NCBI GenBank assembly: GCA_947259045.1
Contig: CAMYKZ010000020.1
Coordinates: forward strand, 1-52,292
From: an uncultured Afifella sp.
GTDB taxonomy: Bacteria > Pseudomonadota > Alphaproteobacteria > Rhizobiales > Afifellaceae
Length of the DNA stretch: 52,292 nt
Direction: 5' to 3'
Shown: positions 18,716 to 27,021 of the stretch, in pieces
Layout of the letters: each line of letters begins with the position of its first letter
How positions within the stretch are numbered: the stretch's first letter is position 1
Made by a program: the position numbers and the translations under genes
Notes under the pieces: generated by a model
The model's database searches: none
What the model was told of the DNA's origin: nothing
The model's input: only the letters and a program-made list of their open reading frames with translations

Positions 18716-19399
18716 GTGATGCCGGGGCATCTGTTTGCGGTCCATATTCTGACAGCCAGCGGCGCCGCGTTCGCTCTGCTTGCCGTGCTGGCGACACAGG
18801 AGCAGAACTGGCATGGCGCATTCCTGTATCTCGGAATCGCACTTTTCGTCGATGCCATTGACGGCCCCCTGGCACGAAAGTTGAGGGTCAGCGAGCGCTT
18901 GCCCAAATGGGACGGTGCAGCGCTCGATTATGTCATAGACTACACGACCTTCGTCTTTGTTCCGGCCATCATTGTGGCGAATGCCGGATTGATTTCAGGC
19001 CCTGCCGGCATTGCCGCGGCGCTTCTCATTGCGGTTTCCGGAGCGGTCTATTTTGCCGACAGGCGCATGAAACAGCCGGACAATTCCTTTCGCGGCTTTC
19101 CGGCGGTCTGGAATATGCCGGTCTTTGTTCTTTTCGTTTTTCAGCCGCCGGCATTTGTGTCGATTATCGTGATTGTCGTCCTGGCTATCATGACCTTTCT
19201 GCCGATCCAGTTCGTCCATCCCAATCGTGTGATCCGATGGAGGTCATTGACACTTTCAGTCACCTTTGTCTGGGCTTTGTCCGCTGTTTGGATCATGATT
19301 TCCGGCTTCCAGCCTGTACCGATCGCGCAGGCATTGTTGCTGGCTGCCAGTCTCTATCTGTTTGCGGTCTCCGGCATTCAACAATTAAGCGGTCGATAA
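18716..19399 (+). CDS. pcs: Phosphatidylcholine synthase-type CDP-alcohol phosphatidyltransferase
   Basis: A 227-residue inner-membrane enzyme that most resembles bacterial Pcs, which condenses CDP-diacylglycerol with choline. The CDP-alcohol phosphatidyltransferase signature is present but spread out, as in Pcs: DAIDGPLARKL, then GAALDYVIDY (G-x3-D-x3-D). Several hydrophobic segments follow. A GTG at 18716 and an ATG at 18719 are both possible starts and differ by one residue. The conserved FRGFPAVWN stretch is typical of the Pcs group. Pcs occurs mainly in Rhizobiales and some other alphaproteobacteria. It follows the DUF1326 gene by seven bases and precedes the quinone reductase by 13. Confidence 0.85.
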   Translation: MMPGHLFAVHILTASGAAFALLAVLATQEQNWHGAFLYLGIALFVDAIDGPLARKLRVSERLPKWDGAALDYVIDYTTFVFVPAIIVANAGLISGPAGIAAALLIAVSGAVYFADRRMKQPDNSFRGFPAVWNMPVFVLFVFQPPAFVSIIVIVVLAIMTFLPIQFVHPNRVIRWRSLTLSVTFVWALSAVWIMISGFQPVPIAQALLLAASLYLFAVSGIQQLSGR

Positions 19400-19412
19400 G
19401 AGGGAAAAAACG

Positions 19413-20390
19413 ATGTCCAAAGTGATCATGGTCCACGAAACCGGCGGACCGGAGGTGATGAAAGTCGAAGATCGCGATGTTGGCGATCCGGGCTCTGGTG
19501 AAGCACGGGTCCGGCATGAGGCTATCGGATTGAACTTCATTGACACTTATTTCCGGTCCGGGCTTTATCCGGCACCCAACGGCATGCCGTTTACCCCAGG
19601 CAACGAAGGCGCCGGGATCGTCGAAGCCATCGGTGACGGCGTCGATGACATCAAAGCCGGCGACCGGGTCGCCTATGTCGGCGCAATCGGATCATATGCG
19701 GAAGAACGGCTGGTTCCGGCGGCCAGCCTGGTGAAGCTTCCCGACAGCATCGATATGCGCACGGGCGCTGCCATGATGCTGAAGGGACTGACGGCACAAT
19801 ATCTTCTTCGACAGACATTCAAAGTCGAGGCAGGCCAGACAATTCTGTTTCATGCCGCTGCCGGCGGCGTCGGGTCGATTGCCTGCCAGTGGGCCAATTA
19901 CCTGGGAGCGACAGTGATCGGTACTGTCGGGTCGGAAGAAAAGGCCGAACTTGCCCGCGCGCACGGATGCCATCATGTCATCAACTACCGGACTGAGAAC
20001 TTTGTCGAGCGGGTCGGCGAGATCACCGGCGGCGCAAAGTGCGATGTTGTCTACGATTCGGTTGGCAGCGATACGTATCCCGGATCTCTGGATTGCCTGA
20101 AGCCTCGGGGAATGTGGGTATCGTTCGGACAATCATCAGGTCCGATCCGGGATTTCAACCTGGCGCTTCTGGCTCAGAAGGGATCTCTATACGCCGTTCG
20201 TCCGACGCTCTTCACCTATATCGCCGGAAGGTCCAGCCTTGTCGCCATGGCCAACGAGATGATGGCGCTGATATCAGACGGGACCGTGAAAATCGAAGTG
20301 AATCAGAATTTTCCATTGCAGCAGGCCGTCGACGCCCACAAGGCGCTGGAGGGTCGTAAAACCACAGGTGCGACTGTCTTGATCCCCTGA
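19413..20390 (+). CDS. NADPH:quinone oxidoreductase, zinc-free MDR family
   Basis: A 325-residue medium-chain reductase of the quinone oxidoreductase (QorA) type, reducing quinones or enones with NADPH. It has the substrate domain stretch GLNFIDTYFRSGLYPAP, then GNEGAGIVEAIGDGV, and the nucleotide-binding HAAAGGVGSIACQWA near residue 148 (GGVGS Rossmann motif). The structural and catalytic zinc ligands of alcohol dehydrogenases are absent, as in this subfamily. SD-like GAGGGAAAA precedes ATG 19413. It ends the run DUF2182-DUF1326-pcs-qor with short gaps. Its role in that run is not clear. Confidence 0.92.
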   Translation: MSKVIMVHETGGPEVMKVEDRDVGDPGSGEARVRHEAIGLNFIDTYFRSGLYPAPNGMPFTPGNEGAGIVEAIGDGVDDIKAGDRVAYVGAIGSYAEERLVPAASLVKLPDSIDMRTGAAMMLKGLTAQYLLRQTFKVEAGQTILFHAAAGGVGSIACQWANYLGATVIGTVGSEEKAELARAHGCHHVINYRTENFVERVGEITGGAKCDVVYDSVGSDTYPGSLDCLKPRGMWVSFGQSSGPIRDFNLALLAQKGSLYAVRPTLFTYIAGRSSLVAMANEMMALISDGTVKIEVNQNFPLQQAVDAHKALEGRKTTGATVLIP

Positions 20391-20497
20391 GTTGAGGTCG
20401 CAGCGCAAACACAATGGATGGATAACAATGCTTTCCACTGGCCTGAGCTTCAGCGGAATGCATGGTCCTGGCTACAGCTGGACAGGGGGCTGATCAC

Positions 20498-22063
20498 ATG
20501 ATCGGTTCAGATGACAGCCCTTCCCCGGACGGAGCGCCTTTGCTGCAGGTGAGGGGACTGACGAAGCGATTTGGCGATCTGACCGCGTGCGACGCGATCG
20601 ATCTGAAAATCGGCCATGGCGAAATTCACGCGCTGCTCGGTGAAAACGGGGCAGGCAAATCGACTCTCGTCAAGATGCTTTTTGGCGCTCTGGCACCTGA
20701 TGCGGGTTCGATTCACTGGCGCGGCCGGCCGGTTTCAATCGAAAATCCGGCTGCAGCAAGACAGCGCGGTATCGGTATGATATTCCAGCATTTCTCGCTG
20801 TTTGAAGCACTGAGTGTCTCTGAAAACATTGCCCTTGGACTCGATGGCGCAAAAAACCGGGTCGAGCTCAATGCGACGATCAGGCAAGTGTCGTCCGAAT
20901 ACGGATTGCCGCTCGATCCGGAAGCGTCGATTGCCGATCTTTCGGTCGGCGAACGCCAGCGCGTTGAGATCGTTCGTTGCCTCCTGCAGGATCCCAGCCT
21001 GGTGATCATGGATGAACCAACGTCCGTGCTGACGCCGCAGGAAGCTGACGTGCTTTTTGTCACGCTGCGCAAGCTTGCCGCAAAGGGTGTATCGATCCTC
21101 TACATCACACACCGGTTGACTGAGGTTCTGCACCTTGCCGACCATGCGACAATTCTGCGCCGCGGGACCATTGTTGCGAAAGCCGATCCGGGCACCGAAA
21201 GCGCTGCGTCACTCGCGCGGATGATGATCGGCGAGGCGGTCACGGCATCGACCAAGGCTTCGGCGGGGGAAAACGATAGCCATGGCCCGGAACGGCTGAC
21301 GGTATCGAACGGGAACCTGCCTTCAGACAATCCGTTTGGTGTGTCCCTGGACAATATCGATTTGCATGTCCGCGGCGGCGAAATTCTCGGGATTGCGGGT
21401 GTCGCCGGCAATGGCCAGTCGGAACTGTTTGACTTGATTTCCGGCGAGCGGCTGGCCGAGCAGGACGATTACGTGTTGCTGGATGGGATCAGCTCCGGAA
21501 AACTCGGCATCAGCGGCCGGCGGCGGCTCGGCGCTGCGTTCGTTCCGGAAGAACGGATTGGCCATGGCGCTGCGGCCGACCTGCACCTGTCGGACAACGT
21601 CATCCTGACCCGCCATGCGCTGCCGGAGAAGATCAACCGGCATGGCTGGATCAGCAGGAAGGCGGCCAAACTGGTTGAAATGCGGGTCGGCGAAATATTC
21701 GACGTTCGCCGGGCTCATTCCGACCCGCTTGCAAGTTCCCTGTCCGGCGGCAATCTGCAGAAATTTATCGTTGGCCGCGAAGTCGATCGCAATCCGGGAA
21801 TTCTGGTGGTCAATCAGCCGACCTGGGGGGTAGACGCCGGCGCCGCCCGGCGCATTCGTGATGCCCTGATCCATCTGGCCGGGAAGGGGTCGGCCGTTCT
21901 GGTCATCAGCCAGGATCTCGATGAAATATTTGAAGTGGCCGACAAAATAGCCGTGATATCGGACGGAAAATTGTCCGAAGCCGTTCCATCGCACCTCATG
22001 ACAATGGAAGTTATCGGCCTACTCATGGGCGGCGTACATGGCGGGAGCGAACATGCAGCTTGA
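20498..22063 (+). CDS. BMP-type ABC importer, duplicated ATP-binding subunit
   Basis: A protein of about 521 residues with two fused ABC ATPase domains, like YufO/NupA and sugar-importer RbsA-type subunits. Domain 1 (about 20-240) has Walker A GENGAGKST, signature LSVGERQRVEI and Walker B LVIMDEPTSVL. Domain 2 (about 270-510) is degenerate: GVAGNGQSEL replaces Walker A, the signature is LSGGNLQKFIVGRE, and the Walker B stretch reads LVVNQPTWGVD. Start ATG 20498 is preferred over 20462 because AGGGGG lies 8 bases upstream. Two permeases and a BMP binding protein follow. It energises uptake of a nucleoside-like substrate by family analogy. Confidence 0.93.
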   Translation: MIGSDDSPSPDGAPLLQVRGLTKRFGDLTACDAIDLKIGHGEIHALLGENGAGKSTLVKMLFGALAPDAGSIHWRGRPVSIENPAAARQRGIGMIFQHFSLFEALSVSENIALGLDGAKNRVELNATIRQVSSEYGLPLDPEASIADLSVGERQRVEIVRCLLQDPSLVIMDEPTSVLTPQEADVLFVTLRKLAAKGVSILYITHRLTEVLHLADHATILRRGTIVAKADPGTESAASLARMMIGEAVTASTKASAGENDSHGPERLTVSNGNLPSDNPFGVSLDNIDLHVRGGEILGIAGVAGNGQSELFDLISGERLAEQDDYVLLDGISSGKLGISGRRRLGAAFVPEERIGHGAAADLHLSDNVILTRHALPEKINRHGWISRKAAKLVEMRVGEIFDVRRAHSDPLASSLSGGNLQKFIVGREVDRNPGILVVNQPTWGVDAGAARRIRDALIHLAGKGSAVLVISQDLDEIFEVADKIAVISDGKLSEAVPSHLMTMEVIGLLMGGVHGGSEHAA

Positions 22064-23150
22064 ACTGGTCCCGCGCGCGGAACGTTCTTTGTTGTTTTCG
22101 CTGCTTTCTCCTGTGGCGGCGCTGACGGTGACGCTGATCTTCGGAGTGTTTCTGTTTGCCGCGCTCGGCGTGGACCCGTTGCGGGCGCTTTATATCTATT
22201 TTGTCGATCCGTTGACTCAGTCCTGGTCGCTAGAGGAACTTGTGGTCAAAGCGTCACCGCTGATATTGATCGGTTGCGGCCTCGCTGTCTGTTTTCGAGC
22301 CAATGTCTGGAATATCGGCGCAGAAGGCCAGTTTACAATTGGCGCCCTGTCTGCCGGCGCCATTCCGGTTCTGTTTCCCGAGGCAGCCGGTCTCTGGGTG
22401 TTGCCGGCAATGATCTTGTCAGGAGCGATCGGAGGCGGGTTTTACGGTCTGATCCCCGGTTATCTCAAGACCAGGTTCAACGCCAACGAAATCCTCACCA
22501 GCCTGATGCTGACCTATGTTGCACTGCTGTTGCTGGATTATCTCGTGCGGGGGCCGTGGCGTGATCCTGGAAGTTTCAATTTCCCCGAATCCCGGTTGTT
22601 CACAGATGCCGCGACATTACCGACGCTGATCGGCAACAGCCGCCTGCATCTGGGCGTGACGTTCGGATTGATTGCGGCTGTCGTCCTTGCCGTCCTGCTT
22701 CGTTTTACGGTTCGCGGCTTTTCCATCAACCTCGCGGGCGAGGCTCCGCGGGCCTCACGGTTCGCCGGGTTTAACCAGAAGCGGATCATTCTCGGCGTAT
22801 TTGCCCTCTCCGGCGCGCTTGCCGGATTGGCAGGCATGGCCGAAGTGTCGGGCACGATCGGCCAATTGAGGCCGCAGATTTCTCCCGGTTACGGATTTAC
22901 CGCTATCATCGTTGCTTTTCTCGGGCGGCTGAACCCGATCGGAATTGTGTTTGCCGGACTGTTGCTGGCGCTCACTTATCTGGGGGGCGAGGCAGCGCAG
23001 GTTACACTGGGACTGTCAGATAAGGTGACCCGTGTTTTTCAGGGAACAATGCTCTTTGCGGTTCTCGGATTCGATACCCTGATCCACTACCGGATCAGAA
23101 TGCGCAAGCCGGGTACGACCGGTCACAAAAGAGAGCATGTCCGTGGCTGA
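22053..23150 (+). CDS. BMP-type ABC importer, permease subunit 1
   Basis: A permease of about 365 residues of the branched-chain-amino-acid/sugar permease fold (BPD_transp_2), with about eight to ten hydrophobic segments. Family stretches are GCGLAVCFRANVWNIGAEGQFTIGAL, NANEILTSLMLTYVALLLLDYLVRGP and GLAGMAEVSGTIGQLRP, seen in YufP/NupB-type subunits. ATG 22053 is chosen over 22038 because GGGAG lies five bases upstream. The frame overlaps the ATPase gene by 11 bases, so translation is coupled. It overlaps the second permease start by 14 bases. Confidence 0.93.
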   Translation: MQLELVPRAERSLLFSLLSPVAALTVTLIFGVFLFAALGVDPLRALYIYFVDPLTQSWSLEELVVKASPLILIGCGLAVCFRANVWNIGAEGQFTIGALSAGAIPVLFPEAAGLWVLPAMILSGAIGGGFYGLIPGYLKTRFNANEILTSLMLTYVALLLLDYLVRGPWRDPGSFNFPESRLFTDAATLPTLIGNSRLHLGVTFGLIAAVVLAVLLRFTVRGFSINLAGEAPRASRFAGFNQKRIILGVFALSGALAGLAGMAEVSGTIGQLRPQISPGYGFTAIIVAFLGRLNPIGIVFAGLLLALTYLGGEAAQVTLGLSDKVTRVFQGTMLFAVLGFDTLIHYRIRMRKPGTTGHKREHVRG

Positions 23151-24123
23151 TGCATCGTTTCTGACCCTTGTGCTGATGACGGTGATTACCGCGGCAACAC
23201 CGTTGTTGCTTGCGGCGACCGGCGAACTGGTGGTCGAACGTTCAGGCGTACTCAACCTGGGTGTCGAAGGAATGATGGCAATGGGCGCGGTCGGCGGGTT
23301 CGCCGCCGCGCATATGGTCAATTCAACTGCGATACTTTCCGACATCAGCCCGGTCCTGGCAGAGATTGTGCATCCCGCTTTCATCGGTGTGCTCGGTGCC
23401 GCATTGTGCGGCATGATCACAGCCGTTCCCTTTGCGTTTCTGGTGATCAATCTGGCGGCCAATCAGGTCGCAACCGGCCTGTCGCTGACACTGTTGGGCC
23501 TGGGGGCTGCGGCGATGCTGGGTGAATCCTTTCTCGGGCGCCCGGGCGAACGCCTTCCGAAACTGGACGTTGCGGGACTGTCCGACCTGCCCTTTGCCGG
23601 CCCCGTTCTCTTTGGCCAGGACGGGCTTGTCTATTTCTCGTTCCTGCTGGTTGCCGCGGTCAGCTGGTTTCTGTTCAGAACCCGTCGCGGCCTTTCCCTT
23701 CGGGCCATCGGCGAGAATCATGATTCAGCCCATAATCTCGGTATGAGCGTTCTTAAAGTGCGCTGGCTGGCGGTTCTGTTCGGCGGCGCCTGTGCCGGGC
23801 TCGGGGGCGGATACCTTTCGCTGGCCTATACGCCGCAATGGACAGAAAACATGGTTGCCGGCAGAGGCTGGATTGCCCTTGCGCTGGTCGTCTTTGCGAC
23901 GTGGATCCCGACCAGGGTTATGATCGGCGCCTATCTTTTCGGCGCTGTTACGATCCTCGGCTTTCACGCCCAGGCCGCCGGAGTGCGGATCCCATCGCAG
24001 TTTCTATCCGCATTGCCATATCTGGCGACAATCATAGTGCTTGTGCTGATTTCGCAAAACAGGGCAAAATTGCGCGCAAACACACCGGCGGTCCTTGGAA
24101 AGCCATTTGTGCCGGCCCGGTGA
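23137..24123 (+). CDS. BMP-type ABC importer, permease subunit 2
   Basis: A 328-residue permease partner of the preceding gene, like YufQ/NupC. Landmarks are LLAATGELVVERSGVLNLGVEGMMAMGA near the N-terminus, FAFLVINLAANQVATGLSLTLLGLG, and SLRAIGENHDSAHNLGMSVLKVRWLAVLFGG in the coupling loop. Hydrophobic segments alternate to the C-terminus. ATG 23137 follows AGAGAG and lies within the preceding frame. The binding protein gene follows after 38 bases. Together the four genes form one importer operon. Confidence 0.93.
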   Translation: MSVADASFLTLVLMTVITAATPLLLAATGELVVERSGVLNLGVEGMMAMGAVGGFAAAHMVNSTAILSDISPVLAEIVHPAFIGVLGAALCGMITAVPFAFLVINLAANQVATGLSLTLLGLGAAAMLGESFLGRPGERLPKLDVAGLSDLPFAGPVLFGQDGLVYFSFLLVAAVSWFLFRTRRGLSLRAIGENHDSAHNLGMSVLKVRWLAVLFGGACAGLGGGYLSLAYTPQWTENMVAGRGWIALALVVFATWIPTRVMIGAYLFGAVTILGFHAQAAGVRIPSQFLSALPYLATIIVLVLISQNRAKLRANTPAVLGKPFVPAR

Positions 24124-24161
24124 AACGGTTTAAAGAGATTTATCAAAAAAGGGAGCAGTTC

Positions 24162-25232
24162 ATGCATTTCGTGAAAACAATATTTGCCGCATTGAACATT
24201 CTGGCGCTGTCTGCCGTAGGGGCGTTGGCGCAGGAAAAATTGAAGGTTGGCTTTGTCTATGTCGGCCCGGTCGGCGACCATGGCTGGACGTACCAGCACA
24301 ATGAAGGCCGGCTTGCCGTTGAAAAGGCGTTCGGCGACAAGGTTGAGACGACTTTCGTGGAGAATGTATCTGAGGGTCCGGATGCTGAACGGGTCATCGA
24401 GCGGCTGGCAAGAGACGGCAACAAGCTGATTTTCACCACATCCTTCGGTTTCATGAACCCGACACTCAAGGTCGCAAGCCGGTTTCCGGATGTGAAATTC
24501 GAACACGCCACCGGGTTCAAACGCGCCGATAACGTCTCAACCTATTCTGCCCGGTTCTACGAGGGCCGCTATGTTATCGGCCAGATGGCCGCGAGAGTAT
24601 CCAAAACCGGGGTTGCAGGTTATGTGGCTTCATTTCCGATTCCGGAAGTGGTGCGTGGCATCAATGCCTTTGTGCTTGGAGCCCGCTCCGTCAATCCCGA
24701 TTTCAAGCTCAGGGTTGTCTGGGTCAATTCCTGGTTCGATCCCGGCCGCGAGGCAGATGCCGCGAAAGCTCTGATCGATCAGGGCGCCGATATCATTACC
24801 CAGCATACCGATTCACCGGCGCCGTTGCAGATTGCCGCCGAGCGCGGAATCTTCGCATTCGGACAAGCCACTGACATGCATTCCTTCGCACCGAAACACC
24901 AGTTGACGGCGATCGTCGACAATTGGAGCGATTATTACATTGCCCGAACACAGGCCGTGATGGACGGGACGTGGAAGTCAGAAGATGTCTGGGGCGGTTT
25001 TGCCGCCAAGATGGTGGAGATGTCAGAATATCAAAACGTACCGGACGACGTCATTGCGGCCGCGAAGAAAACGGCAGACGAGAACAAATCCGGCAAACTC
25101 AATCCGTTCATGGGCCCGATACGGAAACAGGATGGGTCTGAGGTTATCGGAGCCGGAGAGAGCCTTCCCGACGAGGTGCTGCTCGGCATGAACTATTATG
25201 TCGAGGGCGTGGAAGGCGAATTGCCGCAATAA
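24162..25232 (+). CDS. BMP-family ABC importer substrate-binding protein
   Basis: A 356-residue periplasmic binding protein of the BMP (basic membrane protein) family, which binds purine nucleosides or related compounds in characterised members. The signal peptide is MHFVKTIFAALNILALSAVGALAQ, cleaved before EKLKVGFVY. There is no lipobox Cys, so it is a soluble periplasmic protein. Family motifs are VYVGPVGDHGWTYQHNEG, DGNKLIFTTSFGFMNP and VRGINAFVLGA. The start at 24162 is supported by GGGAG six bases upstream. The much longer frame beginning upstream runs across the permease end and is not used. An intrinsic terminator follows. Confidence 0.93.
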   Translation: MHFVKTIFAALNILALSAVGALAQEKLKVGFVYVGPVGDHGWTYQHNEGRLAVEKAFGDKVETTFVENVSEGPDAERVIERLARDGNKLIFTTSFGFMNPTLKVASRFPDVKFEHATGFKRADNVSTYSARFYEGRYVIGQMAARVSKTGVAGYVASFPIPEVVRGINAFVLGARSVNPDFKLRVVWVNSWFDPGREADAAKALIDQGADIITQHTDSPAPLQIAAERGIFAFGQATDMHSFAPKHQLTAIVDNWSDYYIARTQAVMDGTWKSEDVWGGFAAKMVEMSEYQNVPDDVIAAAKKTADENKSGKLNPFMGPIRKQDGSEVIGAGESLPDEVLLGMNYYVEGVEGELPQ

Positions 25233-25252
25233 GGCATTTGGCCGCGGATGAT

Positions 25253-25286
25253 AAAGCGGGTCTCGTCAAAGGGCCCCGCTTTTTGT
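25253..25286 (+). terminator. Intrinsic terminator of the BMP importer operon
   Basis: AAAGCGGG (25253-25260) pairs with CCCGCTTT (25275-25282), followed by TTGTT. It lies 20 bases after the binding-protein stop and separates the importer from the ankyrin gene. Confidence 0.8.
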
Positions 25287-25363
25287 TCAGGCAACCGCTT
25301 GTTCATATTCGAACAATATTACCGTCAGCCCGGCGAGTTTCGCGAATAGGAGGATATTGCACG

Positions 25364-26329
25364 ATGCAGTTCGGACAAAAATCTGCCGGTTATGGATCTG
25401 CAGCTATTCCGGTGATGGTCTGCTTTATCGTTGCGAATTGTGTGCTGACTGCACCGGCGCTCGCGGCCGGGTTCTCGCCGGGTGACGGAAATCCCGTCGT
25501 CTGCCGGGAACTCGCACAGAAGATCGAACAGCAGGTTGACGGCGATAGAACCCGTCACCTTAATTTTGATCTGTTCGAAGCGGCGAAAAAGGGCTGCGGC
25601 GCCGTTGCCGCTGAATTGCTGACCCAGGGAGCTTCCGTCGAGGCGCGTGACCGGATGGCCGACACGGCGCTGATCCATGCGGCAGTCGGAGGGCATTCAG
25701 GTCTGGTTGATTTTCTGCTCGACCAGGGGTCGGTGATCGACGCGCAAAACCTCAAAGGATCGACGGCCTTGTTGAGAGCGGTCATCGCAAATGAGCGCCG
25801 AACCGTTAAACGGCTACTTGAACGGGGCGCTGCTGTCCAAGTGGTTAACCGGTCCGGGGTGACGCCGCTTTCGGCTGCTTCGTACAACGGTAACACCAGG
25901 ATGGTGCAACTCCTGCTTGGCGCCGGCGCCACTTCTGGCAAAACGGACGGGACAGGAAAACCCGCGATCATCTATGCAGCCGCGAAGGGATACCGGAAAA
26001 TCGTCGCACTGTTCCTGGATGCGGGTGTCGCGGTTGATATTCGCGACGGGAATAGTCTGACGGCACTCATGTGGGCAGCAGGCCATCCCAACGATGTTCC
26101 GGAGGCGGACGCGATGAAAACGATTGGACTTTTGCTGGAACGGGGCGCGGAACTGGACCTGAAAGACAATCGCGGCCGCACTGCACTCATGATCGCAGCA
26201 GGACGCGGACATGCGTCGGCCGTGCAATCTCTTCTTGATGCAGGCGCCCGCTCCGATGAAACGGATCATGACGGCAAGACCGCGCGTGATCTGGCAAGCG
26301 ATGCGGAAATCCGTGCGTTGCTTGAATAG
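25364..26329 (+). CDS. Secreted ankyrin-repeat protein
   Basis: A protein of about 321 residues with a signal peptide (MQFGQK...VNCVLTAPALAA-like, cut near residue 36) and then about six ankyrin repeats. Repeat hallmarks are DTALIHAAVGGHSGLVDFLL, GSTALLRAVIANERRTVKRLLERGA, GVTPLSAASYNGNTRMVQLLL, KPAIIYAAAKGYRKIVALFL, NSLTALMWAAGHPND and RTALMIAAGRGHASAVQSLL. ATG 25364 is chosen because AGGAGG lies 10 bases upstream and the signal peptide begins there. The frame open from 25238 is not used. Ankyrin repeats usually bind proteins. The partner is unknown, and nothing shows a link to the importer upstream. Confidence 0.88.
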   Translation: MQFGQKSAGYGSAAIPVMVCFIVANCVLTAPALAAGFSPGDGNPVVCRELAQKIEQQVDGDRTRHLNFDLFEAAKKGCGAVAAELLTQGASVEARDRMADTALIHAAVGGHSGLVDFLLDQGSVIDAQNLKGSTALLRAVIANERRTVKRLLERGAAVQVVNRSGVTPLSAASYNGNTRMVQLLLGAGATSGKTDGTGKPAIIYAAAKGYRKIVALFLDAGVAVDIRDGNSLTALMWAAGHPNDVPEADAMKTIGLLLERGAELDLKDNRGRTALMIAAGRGHASAVQSLLDAGARSDETDHDGKTARDLASDAEIRALLE

Positions 26330-26342
26330 GAAATTCAGAGAT

Positions 26343-26936
26343 TCAAAGGTCTGCCAGGAAATGTGCCATGGCCTGAATGTCTTCGTCGGAAAACCCTTCA
26401 ATCAGGGATGATTTGTCCGGCGCGTTCTTTCGGACACGGTGCTTGAAATCGAGCATGGTCTGAGTGAGATAATCGGCTTTCTGGCCGGCCAGCCGGGGCA
26501 CACGGCTGTTGCCGTTATATCCGCCCAGATGGCATTGCGGGCACTGACCGGCGCTGCCGACAGTTTCACCAATCGCGATCTCCTGATCGGTTGCTGAAAA
26601 TTGAATTCGGGGCCAGGTCTGTTCGGAAAAATACAGCGCCACGGCTTCCATCTGCTTGCGGTCCAACTCGGCCGCAATGGGCGTCATGATTTCGTTCTCG
26701 CGCCGTCCGGCGGCATAATCACGGAGCTGGACAAACATGTAATAGAATTCCTGACCAAACAGGATCGGGGCATTCTCGACGACCGGCCGGCCGTCTTCAC
26801 CATGGCAGGAAACGCAAAGTTCCACCTGCTCGGCGATCTCGGCTGGCGGGGCGGGGCGCTCTTGCGTCCATGCCACACCGGAAATGGACAAAAAAGCAGC
26901 CGCGGCGTGGGCGGTCAGGGCTGATATGCGGTGCAT
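26343..26936 (-). CDS. Diheme cytochrome c (c4-like)
   Basis: A 197-residue periplasmic cytochrome with a signal peptide (cut near WTQ, about residue 25) and two heme motifs, CVSCH (41-45) and CPQCH (132-136). Met84 in IMTPIA is a possible sixth ligand of the first heme. Two c-type domains in tandem at this length fit the cytochrome c4 group. It lies directly downstream of the PQQ alcohol dehydrogenase on the same strand, so it is a likely electron acceptor or carrier for that enzyme. A terminator lies between them, so co-transcription would need read-through. Confidence 0.9.
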   Translation of the reverse strand: MHRISALTAHAAAAFLSISGVAWTQERPAPPAEIAEQVELCVSCHGEDGRPVVENAPILFGQEFYYMFVQLRDYAAGRRENEIMTPIAAELDRKQMEAVALYFSEQTWPRIQFSATDQEIAIGETVGSAGQCPQCHLGGYNGNSRVPRLAGQKADYLTQTMLDFKHRVRKNAPDKSSLIEGFSDEDIQAMAHFLADL

Positions 26937-26969
26937 CTTATACTTCTTCTGGATTGTCGGCGTTCAAGA

Positions 26970-26998
26970 TAAAAGCGGGGCGCCGATGCGCCCCGCTC
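26970..26998 (-). terminator. Intrinsic terminator of the PQQ alcohol dehydrogenase gene
   Basis: On the minus strand AGCGGGGCGC pairs with GCGCCCCGCT around a four-base loop (10-bp stem), followed by TTTATC. It lies between the dehydrogenase stop and the cytochrome c start, 24 bases after the stop, and would limit but not exclude read-through into the cytochrome gene. Confidence 0.85.
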
Positions 26999-27021
26999 AG
27001 ATTGACGTTACACGCGCAGGC

